Source of the DNA: Agrocybe praecox
Lineage: Eukaryota > Basidiomycota > Agaricomycetes > Agaricales > Agrocybaceae
NCBI GenBank assembly: GCA_964017145.1
Contig: OZ024848.1
Span: 1,624,501 to 1,688,500, forward strand
DNA: 64,000 nt
Direction: 5' to 3'
Positions within the stretch are counted from its first letter, which is position 1. Each line of letters opens with the position of its first letter. Shown in pieces: positions 47,175 through 58,409 of the stretch. The position numbers were made by a program, and so were the translations under genes. The notes beneath the pieces were generated by a model. That model had not been told where the DNA came from, ran no database searches, and saw nothing but the letters and a program-made list of their open reading frames with translations.

Positions 47175-50100
47175 TGGAGATTGGGCTGAACCACTGCCTT
47201 TGCCACTGCCACAGGCGATGCAGAGTCTTCATCATCATATTCGCACACTTGTCGTGCAACTTAAGAATAACATTCGTGTCTCGGGTTGTATAAAAGAATT
47301 AAAGTGTTGGCGCAGTGGTTGGTTGACAGCAGACCCATGACGGTCGACCACTGTTCCGTTCGTTATTTGGTCATTTGTTATGGTTTTATTGCCCATCCTA
47401 TCCTCTGATTTTACCCTATGGTAGTTCAAAGAGTCGGACAGCTTGGAACACTGGGACCTAACATTCAAGAATATGAACCGAAAGGGGGTACCTCACGTCG
47501 CAATACCAGTTCTAGGCAGGCATCTTTCCGAGATTCCAGATATTTCGTCTTTTGTTGATTATGAGGATGATGTGTAAAGTCGGCGTTGAGAGAAGGATTA
47601 ACTTGATCGAGTACGCGAAATTCGAGATCAAGTATGGGGCTTTGGAAAAGCTAGAGTTGGTACAAAAAAAGCAGAGATCAAAGATGCGAAAAAGAAGAGT
47701 TAATGCAGACATGGACTCACCGAGCAGCTGTAGCCTGTAGTTTACAGGACCTGCGATATTGCAAGCGACAACTCGGCTGATTCTCTGCCAGCCATCTTGC
47801 ATCATGTGTTGATCCTCGACAAAGCGGTGATCCTGGCATCATCCGAGCGAGACAGTTTCCTTGAAAGGAGTACCCTGTTTTGAGAATAAAAGTGCAAGAG
47901 CGAACACGGAAGACGGAAAAACCCCGCAATGCATCGTTTCAACGCCAAACGGTCACGTCAACATATCGCGATTCGATTCCGAGTTCACAGACTAGGTTTT
48001 ACTTTATTATTCTCGAGATTATTCTCCTTTTGCTCTCGCCTGTTATCAATTTTCTGCTGACACCCCCTCAGTTGATATGGACTCTTCTTTTCCTACACCA
48101 GTAGCTATAATACGCAACAAATTTGTATCTGACATTCCAGTCTCTATTATTTGAGGGTAAAGTACTACGGCAAACCATAACCATGAGGCAGGAAACCCGG
48201 GAAGAAAGTCGGCGTTGTTGCATGATGGGCCATGCTAGGACTCGTACATGGCATCACCGAACAACTTAATCATATATGCAGCAGTTGTACAACACTCGCA
48301 TTTGCCTAACGATGTCTGAATCAGAAAACGTTAACATAATCCATCACTGCACCTTTCAGCCCAGTCTCGATCCTTAAAAAGGTATTTAGTTTGATGAATA
48401 CACCAATTACGTCCAAGGCGTTGATAGTTACATGTCGTGACCGCTATGTCTGACGATTCCAGGTACATATCTTCTAACAAGATCTCCACGAGCAAAGTTT
48501 CTTCCACGATCATACTGTTAAAGCTGCATTGATGATATCCTGGCTAGTCCTTGGAGACCAACTTTGGAGAACAAGTGTACCGAATAAGGCGAGAACTATC
48601 GGGATGTTCGACGTTGGTTCGACGTCATGACCTTCTGGATATAAACCGGTCAACGTTCATCTCAGTGTATAGAGAAGACCCCAAGTGACACACACACGCC
48701 CAAAGGGCGAAGTCATCCTTATTGCCCAGATTTTGAAAATGAGTGAATTGATTCTTCAAGTGGCTACATAATCAGTAAGCAAGAATATTGAAAGAGAAAA
48801 TACACAACATACTCACAACGCAAATACAGGTTGATACGATAAAGCAGAAATTCGCTCCGTTCGTCTGGAAGCCCCAGACATTAGGGTACTGCAAGCGATT
48901 CCCTCATACTTGAATCCTGCGTCCTAGATCGATCGCATTTTCCTCTCGCAGCCCGCTTCGAGCACCTTCATATTTGGACCCTACACCCCGCGCTCCACTC
49001 CTCACTAGCACTGAGAGTCGAGCACTCAGCCGCCTCTCGCGATTCGTGCTAGCTCACACACTATCCCACGAAATGTTGTGGTATAGGTGGTGAACCAGTG
49101 AATGTCGCGTCTTCCCTCCGACTCCTACAGTCAACCCATAGCCGCTAACACCGTGCCGAGATTTAATATATTTTGAATACAATAGTTCTCGACCCAAAAC
49201 CACCGATCGTCTTCCACTTGATATATGGTTTGAGCCGAGCCTGTTCAACGTCTGTGTGCTTCGAACGAGATGCGTCAAGGCGGGACCTATCCAAACGCTG
49301 GCCTATACGCGGTCGATGGGGTACGAACAACACTGAAACCGGTTGTGGGTGTTCAGTGGCAGTAATGTGGGCAAGTACGTACGGCGTTCTTACTGAAGTT
49401 GAAGACGTCAACCAAAAATCCAGGCACAAGAGTGAGAATTGGAACTTACCAGAACGACACAAACATACTCAACTCCCGAGTTTCCACTAACCATACCACT
49501 TATCGAACTGATACACAAGTATCGACTGCTCTCAAGGATGTGCAAAATTAATGACTCTCCCCGAACTGTGACGATGGATAAAAAGAACTTAGCGACATAG
49601 TCAACCAATGGATGGATAGGTAGACTCACCAAATATTCAAAGCGCTTGATGCTCTTGATTGTCTCTTTTCCCAATCCCGAATGACCATCGTACCAGAGGC
49701 CGCGATAACGAGGATGGATGAAACTACAAAGTAAAACAAGCTGCGGTAATGATAATCAGTGCATATATGCATTGGAAACAAATATTTCTTACAAGATATC
49801 CAGCCCAACCACTCGTGGCCTAGCTTTTAGGGATCCATACCTATCGAAGTGAGGAGGAGGGGAGTCTGGAAAGAGGTAAATATGAGCATGTGAGCACAAT
49901 GGCATATCAGAGAAAAGGCACGCACTGGCCGAGAAAACACGGTATACAATGAGTCATCCATCATCGAGCTTCACGATTACAGGATGGCAGCATTTTAGAG
50001 ATGATACGAAACCAGCAGAGATCATCGATGCGTATAAGAGTGCTCAGTGGAGACATTTACACGGAAAAGGGAACGGATAGCTTCAACGCCGAACGGTCAC

Positions 50101-50479
50101 ACGACTTTATTCGGTTTCTTCCGTTACGCGTCGCGTCGCTGAGGCCGAGCACTCCTCCTCTCCAGTTGTCTTCAACTGGGACCTTCTTTTTGTGCTACCA
50201 GGTTACACTACCTAAAGTATACGCGACTGGCAATGCTTTCTTCCTACCTCTCTCTCTGTATTTTCCACCGTATCTCTCTCTCGTTTCTGCTGGGTCATTT
50301 ATTTTGGTGCGTACCTACAACACTGTCTGGCTTTCGTTCCGTGAGCGGGTCAAAGTCGAGTACGATCGTGCAACTTGTTTTTTCTTTCTTTCTTCTCGTT
50401 ACCTTTTGTCATTGTATTTATCATTGTTCTTTTCACCTCGTCTCAGAAACGAAGAAATTATAGGTGGTTGTAGTATTTT
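47175..50479. other. Accessory region without a supportable gene, 3.3 kb
   Basis: 47175-47500 is presumably the promoter of the NACHT-WD40 gene. Farther on, minus-strand segments near 49400-49810 carry plausible exons with a membrane stretch (YFVVSSILVIAASGTMVI) and good splice sites (GTAAGA..CCGCAG at 49799-49740, GTGAGT near 49629). No arrangement keeps one frame, so at most a decayed membrane-protein gene remains. 50000-50479 is C/T-rich with no domain. Confidence 0.35.
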
Positions 50480-52333
50480 CGATGCCGTGCCTGCTCCTGC
50501 TTTGCCAGGGGCCTTTGACTCGGGATATGAAAGCGACGACGCGGCGGGAAACGCGTACGGATGGACCCTGAGGCACCTCAGCTTATAACTGAACAGGAGA
50601 AAGAGCAGCAGGCGAGGCTAGAGGAGAAGAGAGCGGAGCTGGAGAAGGAGAAGAAGGAAGCTATCAAGAAGTTGGAGATCAATAGGGCTAGAACGGAAGG
50701 AGGAGTAGTGCCATTCATGGAGGGAGTGCTTTGGCTAGAAGGAGGAGCGGTGTAAATGGAAGGTCGAGCATGGGGAGACCAAAGCAGAGTTTGGGTTTGG
50801 GTGAGTGCCTTTTTTCATCCTTTTCTCTCTGTTCATGTTCATTCGCTGACGTGATTCTCATTCTTCCAGTCAAGCCAAAGCCAAAGCCATCTCGATTCGG
50901 ATTCTTGTCTACAGCCAAGAACCTGGTACAGAGCGTGTGGGGACGAGGGAAACCGCCTGCCAATGCTGCACCTGCGGGTACAGCTGGCGCTGGCTCCTCC
51001 AGCATTCCTAAACCAGCGTCTAAAGCTGCCAGTGAACGGGCGCCTACTAAAGAGGCTACAACCAAGATGGGACCACCTTCGCTCACGCCCACTAAGAAGA
51101 CCGCTCTTGCTACTGCCAAACCTACCGTGCCTGTTGCTAGTGGTAGTCAGCCAAGCACTGGTAACAAGCTCGTCAAACCACACAATATTGAAGGTACTGC
51201 AGCTTCGACCTCTTCGAGGTCTCGTTCTCTTATGCCTTCATTCAGTCCGACCGGGACGGCGGCTTCAAGCAATGCTACCACCGCTAAATCGAGAACCAGG
51301 ACACACAATATCTCTTCGATTAGTACGAAGCTTACGAGCAAGATATCGTCGCCTCCTGGTGGCATGGGTACGAAGAACACCCTAGCAAGTGCAAGATCCT
51401 CTGTTGCCTCCAGGACATCCAGTGCCCACGCTAGTGCTACCGGCGGAACCGGCTCGAGCTCTTCAAGATTATCCAGAATGTCAACCAGTTTGAGGTTATT
51501 TGCGCCTACTGCTAGTTCTTTGGCGAAGATGAATAGGTCATCTGTTGTTGGCGCTCCTTCGACATTAAAGGGCGTCGCGCAAGATGGTGCTCAGGAAACC
51601 CCCAAGCAACAACAGCAGGCGTTGGGATCGATTACAAACAACCCAGCTGTTGTTTCTCCCACTACTACTGTTATGAATCCAAATACACCTGGTCGCCCAG
51701 CGACGTTTTCCCCGCTTAGACACGGAGGAGGGATTTTCAGTAAGCCATTGGTATTGCCCTATCAATCGGGCATACCGACGCCTGTGAAGAAGGCTGGCAA
51801 TATGGTCTCTCCCCCTTCTGGTCCAGCCCCGGGCATGTCCACAGGCGCTCCCGCCGCGACCACTTCAACGGCAGCCCCTGCAAGAGTGAAGTCGCTGAAT
51901 GGGATAAAACTGCGTATCTCGAGACCGAAATTCATTGCTCAACTGGCGTCACAGCGAGCAGCTGGTGCCTCATCTGGTGCTTCTGCCAACGCATCTGGTG
52001 CCTCCTCTTCTAGCTCAAGACCACCCATGGGCCATGGGACCCCGCTCTTGATCTTCTTCGTCGGGCAAGACACGTTCTAGTCTGGGTGCTAAAGTGTCAC
52101 GACCCCGTGCGAGCTATGGGGGTGGTGGGAATTTGATAAAGGAACGAGTGAGCAGTGGGGCGTCGACGGCGAGTGGAAACAGTGTAATGATGAGCGCGAA
52201 GAGGAAGGCGAGGCAGAGCGAGTATGCTAGGAGGAGGAGTAGTAGTCGGATGCGGGGTGGCTTGTTGGGTTCATCGCCCATCAATGCATCAAAGGAGGTG
52301 AAGCGGAGGGTTGAGGGGTCGGAGGAGGATTAA
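50480..52333 (+). pseudogene. Inverted partial copy of the SAP-domain gene
   Basis: Corresponds to the C-terminal half of the gene at 32164-36173. Recognisable blocks are APALPGAFDSGYESDDAA, EKEQQARLEEKRAELEKEKK, VKPKPKPSRFGFLSTAKN (after an intact GTGAGT..TTCCAG intron at ~50801-50870) and SRPPMG near 52020. Lesions against the source are a ~47 bp deletion at about 50542 that shifts the frame, further indels near 50690-50760, and an insertion duplicating GGCCATG near 52030 that ends the long frame at TAG 52078-52080. It has no SAP domain and no start. The long uninterrupted middle frame (50731-52080) shows decay is recent or slow. Confidence 0.8.
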
Positions 52334-52885
52334 TAATTATGCATAGGGATTTCTTGCCGGCAAGAAGGGTCGACGCGTTGGTGGAAGATGATACGCGTGT
52401 TGGTGAAATTTCATCCTTCTTGAGCAAGCGAGATTTCTTGCTCTTTTTTTTCTTGGGTTTCTTATTCTTTTTATATGCTGTTTATCTGCCTTTGTACTAC
52501 GCTTCTTTGTCTTCATTTCTTGATCTTGCATCCTTATCTGTTAAGTTATGTGTCTGGTTCGGTTCGTCTGTTTGACTTTGTCTCCACTCCTCATTTCGTT
52601 CCTCGCTCATCGATGGACTGTGTCCAAAGCATCTGTATAGGCAAAAGGTTTTAAAAATCACATCGAGCATTCACCTTCAATAAACCTCCTTTTACCTGGA
52701 AAAGATGTCGTCTGGTTACCCGACGGAGTTCACCGAAGTTTAGCGCCCCACATGGCACATGAGCGTAGCAGCTTGGTAGAAGCCTGAAATAGAGTGACCA
52801 TGAAATCATAAGCACAAGTTGCTCTTTTAGTAATCACTCCATAACGGTTCGTCCTTTTCACAATCGGGCCAGTGGTGTCGGAAAA
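50480..52885. repeat. Inverted-duplication copy of the SAP 3' half and flank
   Basis: Reverse-complement match to 31470-34020. The 3' flank portion is recognisable by shared words such as GGCAAAAGGTTTTAAAAA and CACATCGA near 52640-52670, and GTTGCTCTT..GTAATCACT near 52810. Confidence 0.7.
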
Positions 52886-53141
52886 TCTTTGCAGACAATG
52901 GCATATGCACATAGAGGGACTTGAGTCACCCATGACATATATAATATCTAGAAAGAACGAGTATATCAGGCTCCGGGAGGAGCTCTCAGACAATTTCATT
53001 TTCCCCACTTCAGCGACACAGAAATCTCTTCGCAAAAAAATATATTGACCTATATCTCAACCAATTACTCTTCGTGTCATCTAGTGCGTCCTGATCAGAT
53101 CATTTGATCCTCCCCAAGGCCGTTGAGTTCAACTTTCTTAG
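52334..53141. other. Duplicated 3' flank and repeat scraps
   Basis: To 52885 this is the SAP-copy 3' flank. 52985-53141 matches 40255-40410. No gene of its own was recognised. Confidence 0.5.
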
Positions 53142-53679
53142 ACACCCAAAAATTCACAGGAAAGGAGCAGCAGGAGATTCAATTCCTCAAAGGGATCATA
53201 GAAAACCGCTCGTCCTCGGTAAATGAAAGACAAATCGCAGAAGCGAAACTTTACGATCTCGAGAAATCCAAGGGTACGCCTCCTCTCCTGCGTTCCCATC
53301 GCGTTCTGGCTCTAATTGTCCAATCTCTTACTAAGAGCCCGCGCCGCACAATCACAAACATCGTATGGACGGTGGAGACGATGATGGTGACACAAAAGTG
53401 ACTTCGTCCAATATGATGCATAACGACGAAGCATTCGAGAAGTACGAGATGGGTGGTGACTCCTCCTTCAATCGAGGAGAAGGATCGTCGAGGAGAAAAG
53501 TGCATAACCAAGCGGCGGCAGACCAACACAGTGTCTTGATGAGTTCGTGTTCGAGTTTTTCATGTGTGATGTATTGGTCTTATTATCCCTCCACAGACCA
53601 CAAAGCTCGCGGAACAGTGAAGGAACGTTCAAGTGATACGATTTTGGACGGGGAGCTCTCTCTTCATGGGTCACAGTAG
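53142..53679 (+). pseudogene. Two-exon fragment of an unrecognised acidic/hydrophilic protein
   Basis: The family is not recognised. Exon 53142-53273 reads FTGKEQQEIQFLKGIIENRS and RQIAEAKLYDLEKSK. A 62 bp intron (GTACGC..TACTAAG, 53274-53335) joins in phase to 53336-53679 (RMDGGDDDGDTKVTSSN, then FEKYEMGGDSSFNRGEGSS), stopping at TAG. A splice acceptor (TTCTTAG) precedes the first exon, so at least one upstream exon is needed, but none with an ATG was found. The first exon's start is also present, truncated, at 40412-40445. It could be a living short gene with a missed first exon. Confidence 0.35.
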
Positions 53680-53920
53680 AACCTCTTTTCTGTACAACAT
53701 GGTGTCTTCTCTTGCCTTTCTTTCGAAATATGCTTCTAACACAAAAATATGTACCAATAATCTATCACGCCTCGATTCCGATAACTTGTCAAGTTCATGA
53801 CCATGATTCGTAACTGGGATTAAATTCCCTTACAAACAGAAGCTAATAAAATCGACCGAGACCAATACCCGTTACCGGCAATGCAAATGTGATAATCAAG
53901 TGAGGTAGAATACTTCCACC

Positions 53921-56900
53921 TCAACCTTTCCGTCGTATGGAACACGCCGTCCCCTCTGCAAGAGTCTCAGAGGCTATTGATGAAAAGAGCCACAGTTTAA
54001 AACTCACCCCTTGGCTGAAAAAGATTGCGATTCGGTCTCCCGGCGTCAACAACTCCACGAATTTGGCATGCGGTTGCACTGTTGCAAGTTCCTCACGTGT
54101 GAAGCCATGGTGGGGTTCATCTCTCCAAATCACTACGTTTGAATAACCAGACTTGCTAACCAACCAAGCGCCATCGTTTGTAGCTGGGTTTTTCACCGTA
54201 GTAGCTTCAACTTCTCTGGCAACGCTGAATCTTAGATCAGCATAAACAAGTGCCTCATCGATATATCTTTGCACGTCTTCGTGTGAAACTCCGAAGAGAG
54301 ATTTTGCAGCGCTCTTTAGGTCACGGACTATGGAGGCTTTAAAATATAGGGCGGGTTCATTGTCAGATAGTGGGACCAGGTTTGTCTTGATAGTGATTTG
54401 TTTAATCTTGCTAAACCCCGTTGGTCCTGATAGGTTAGGAAGCTGTGACGTTAATAGAGCACAACAGTATCCACGTTCAGGCGTAGTAAATGTGCCGGGA
54501 TAAACGATTTCTGTTAATTTAGGGCTCGCTGTAGGGTCTTCTGTAAGTTCGATAGAGCAGGCATAGGTTTCCTTCTGGCGATCCGCACTGACAGAAATGA
54601 TTCTAATTTGGTCATCTATTGTCTTCGATTTCATTTTTGCACGAGACGTCATTTGAACGCCTTCGAATAGGAAAATTTCCAAATCCCGTGAGAGAAGGCA
54701 TTGACGCAGCTTGAATGTACTACTTGATGTTGGTGAGATATGGTCCTAAAATGTCGGTCAGCATGTATGAACATCAGATATACTAAGCTACAAACCTGAA
54801 GCCAGGTATGAAGACGCAACAGTAGAGTCTTTGTCAGAGGCGCAAGCCCGTTGATTCCCATATATTGCATCCAGTCAAAAATATGATCAGCGACAAATCT
54901 TTCGAGTACGTCGAGCAGCTGAGAGTACTCTTTTGGTAAGGACATGCAACCAGGACCGCAAATCTCGATGCAAGATATCCAGGTGGAACAGGCGTATTGT
55001 AGACTTTCTGGAGGAGAGAGAAAATCCTGGTCGCTAGCAGATGAGTCCGTGAAGGCACTGTGAAGGTAAGGCCCGAGTTGCTTGTTCATGGTGTTAATCC
55101 GCGTTATTGCTACTTGGCAAACTTTTCCCAGATTCACAAAAAATACGGCACCATAACATCGTCGCTCGTTATTCAGGAAATCCACGAAGGCGGGATGAAG
55201 AGCGAACAGGATACCCTTGTTTTCATCCTTTCCTTTCTTTACAACAAGACCAGATTGTTGCAGCATTTGTAGAATCTTGCAGCTCAAAGGATCGGTGCTG
55301 GTATCGAAAGTGCATGTCATGGATATCGACTGATGGGCGGCATCTAGGGAAAGAGGTCCCGGAGCATGTAAAAAAGAAAGAAGCAAGTTTTTCACCACAT
55401 TGCCCGGAAAGGGGATTGATGTGCACACAACACGGTATAGGTTATCCATAGCGTCCTCTTTGGACAGGGGAACCGGAGATGTGACTATTTGTTCAAGGAC
55501 GACTGAAGCTTGGGGTGCCTCATCATCACTGTGGCAGAAAATAAGAAATTGGACCATGCCATCAAGCCAAACTTGCATTCCATTTGATCGTTCCATAAGC
55601 TGCTGATGTAGTTCGTCAAGAGTATGCTGCTGTGCTAACTCGGGAATCTTGGAAAAGAGTTGTTCCAAGGACCGTGTCATGTAATCCTCATGGGATTCTC
55701 CTCGAGGATTATCAAAACTAATTTTCCGAATTTCGCAGTGTTGTGATACACGGCTCAACACATCAGTGACAATGTCGCCTTGTCGAGAAGTCAACAACAA
55801 TCGGAAGTTCGGGGGAAGTTGAATAAAGTGATCTGTGAGTGCAGTGAGGATCTTGTTTTGCTCGCGTTTATCTGAGATCTCGTGCAACTCATCGACCACA
55901 ATGAGAGTTGGTCCTATCATTTTCAAACCAGCCTCAGACTCTGTTACTCCAGAGTTAACGGTTCCAACTAGCAGGTGGCGAAACTGTCGCCCAATATCAG
56001 CGGATGTGAGGGAGATATCAGATTTTAGGCGCTCCGCAATTCTGAATTTTATCGCTGAATTATAGCTGGCGAGCTGATATATGATTGAGCTGGATACCGT
56101 TCGAGAGTTGGCTCCTGAAGCTGAACGACCTTGAAGACCTTGAAGGAATACAGAAGCTCCTAATCGTTCTTGTTCATGGAACGCTTGAGCAATGGTGTGA
56201 GCTAGTGTTGTCTTCCCACAACCTTCTGGGCCTGCTAAAACGAAGACTCGCTTGTTGGGGGTATCACCGATATCCGTTGACGATGATGCCCATAAAATCA
56301 CTTCGTCGACCAAACCCCGCCTCGTGCCGCGCAAACATGTACGACTTGAATCCCATCCAACATTTTCTAGATATGGAAGATTATTGACATGAATGAGGGC
56401 CTCTGGTTTTGCATGAGTTACTTGGGATAATTTTTGATGTAGGGGTTACTTACCGATATTTTCAACGGTTTGAAGAATACGATAGGCAACTACGGCAGAT
56501 TGGAGCGAGGAGCCTAGAATGAGGCTAATCTTGAGCTCTCCAAATGCAGCTTCGAAATGCGTGATCATATCATCTGCATTTGAGACCATGTTGATCACAG
56601 CTCGTTGTGCTAGGAAATTCGTCAGTTCGATAACCGGAGTAACAAATGAGTTGACATACTGAAGAGCTTGACCTTGCGATAATCGGCAATGAAATAGGCA
56701 CACTCCGTGGTCTGGGCAAGCAACTTATCCAAGGTCTTCTGGTACGTCAGAATTTTATCCATCTCAATTCCATCACGGACGTAGGTATACAGATCGGCCA
56801 TGATGGTACCCAACCTTTCGATTTTTTCATCTCTTTCCACTTGTTTAACCAATACCTAGAATGCAAGATAGGTTATCTCCAAAGTAGGAGTTTCTGAAAT

Positions 56901-57771
56901 CAGAACACTTGCTTGAACCATAAAGACTACGGCACTAACAGCAACAGCAGCGCGCGAATCTAGCTGTAACGCAAAAAGTGAGCATTTGTCCACAGGAGGC
57001 AATCATTCCACGTACCTCTGATACTTTCTCCGCAAACGATGCAACAACATCTAACGAGCCAACCAGCCTAATCCAAGCGGGGGACAATTGATTGATTTCT
57101 GCATCGGTCATCATCGCTGCAGCCTTTGCCATTTGGTCAAGGTGATTCAAGGACCTTATGCCTGCTTTGGATTCTTCTACCTTGAATGTGACTGGCAAAG
57201 CAACCTTTAAATTGATGGTTATATATGCGGACACGATGATGGTGTTTTCTTTGGATTTTTTGGCAGGGTTATGAAGGGTTATCTCAATGTCTTAAGTTGA
57301 AGTCAGCTTAGATCGCCGATATAGATGATATTTACTAACGGGCTCACCTTTGTTCCTTTCGAGAACGAACAGGTCGATATCACTCTGACCAATGAGATGA
57401 TCTTCTCGAATACGACTATGAATGCAATAAATTTCGACACGTAAACTTGATTCCAATTTGGCGGCACTGTGTAAAGTGTTTTAAGTTAAGGATGATTAAT
57501 GATAGCTTGAGCGTTGGACCTACAAAACAAAAATTTGGTCCCATTTTGGTGTTTTACTGCCTTTCCCCCCTCCTTGGGTTCTTTTAGTTTCTCCGTTCAA
57601 GCCTAATACCACATAATAAGATGGACTTCCAAATCCAACAGAATGTGAATTGATAAGATCCCGAGCTCCAACAACTGGATGACTCGCGATTTAAGCTTTC
57701 AACTTGAATTAACTACTAGCAGGTACGTTCAAAGACTTGCCGGCAATTTTGATATCAACTGTTTTCTCCAT
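53921..57771 (-). CDS. C2-domain STAND NTPase (NLR-like), 1136 aa
   Basis: Nine exons: 57771-57741, 57674-57524, 57466-57348, 57290-57016, 56963-56913, 56855-56660, 56609-56454, 56402-54796 and 54745-53921. All phases join. Introns 1 and 5 have GC donors (G|GCAAGT, CAA|GCAAGT). Residues 1-~150 form a C2-like beta-sandwich (VDIKIAVVGARDLINSHSVG, KTPKWDQIFVF, EDHLIGQSDIDLF, the last in the place of the Ca/lipid-loop region). A helical linker (~150-325) follows. The P-loop STAND module starts with GWDSSRTCLRGTR and has Walker A GPEGCGKTT (~384-392), Walker B LIVVDELHE (~493-501) and LLLTSRQGD. The C-terminal ~275 residues lack WD40, ankyrin or TPR repeats and end with a beta-rich part containing PHAKFVELLTPGDRIAIFF. 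A membrane-recruited, oligomerising receptor or executor is a reasonable inference. Confidence 0.82.
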
Positions 57772-58409
57772 CTGTGTCGTTGTACCTTGAATGTGTTACT
57801 TTAGAAGGTGAGCTCGACGTCGTTGTGAGAGGAAACAAGCGCGCAAGTCAATCAGATGCATTTACTTCAAGATCTTGTTGCTACTCAGGTCCCAGAGGCT
57901 GTGCTCGATGATAAGATAATTTCGTGTTGATAAATCTTGAAAGAAATATATAAGATTTGTTTTTAGCAAGAATGTAAGAAGGAGAAAAGATCCAAAATTC
58001 GGTGGGATACGAATTTTGGGGGATTGCTGGAGGTCTTTGGCGGACCGCGGTGGGTTGCGGGCGCGTGTGGGAAGGTTCACGTGACTGCCGCGAAAGTTGA
58101 AGCAAGACGACCGGTCACCGAGTCACCGGTGACCGAACGCGACGTTCGAACAGGAAAGGTGAGGAGGCCGCCAAAGGCCTGAGCGTATGGGTGGTAACCG
58201 AAGGCCCGTGGCTGTACCGAACACCCAAACGCTGAAGGAGAAACAATAGAACTTCAAAAGGAATATTCCCGACAGCGAGAAGAGGGAAAGAACGAGGGAT
58301 TCGAGGGAAAGAGGGATATAACTGGATATAAGGATGTTTCAAACCCTACCAGATCATCCAGAGTTTTCCCAAAACCTTTGACGTTCTTGTTTGGATCTCT
58401 ACTTAGGCA
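57772..58409. promoter_or_regulatory. Shared divergent region between the two C2-STAND paralogs
   Basis: About 640 bp between the start of the minus-strand gene (57771) and the plus-strand pseudogene (58410). It contains a direct repeat of GGTCACCGAGTCACCGGTGACC-type words near 58110-58135, partly palindromic (CACCGGTG). No coding exon. Confidence 0.45.

Noticed and set aside
49054..49808. Possible 7TM-type membrane protein on the minus strand
   Set aside because: Splice sites and a hydrophobic segment are visible, but no exon order keeps one frame and no family motif was recognised.
47938..50110. Shared word TTCAACGCC(A/G)AACGGTCAC at 47938 and 50083
   Set aside because: Only ~20 bp with no extension on either side; could be chance.
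50001..50588. 195-codon plus-strand frame before the SAP copy
   Set aside because: C/T-rich low-complexity translation. Only its last ~35 codons are homologous to the SAP gene, so the frame crosses a junction by chance.
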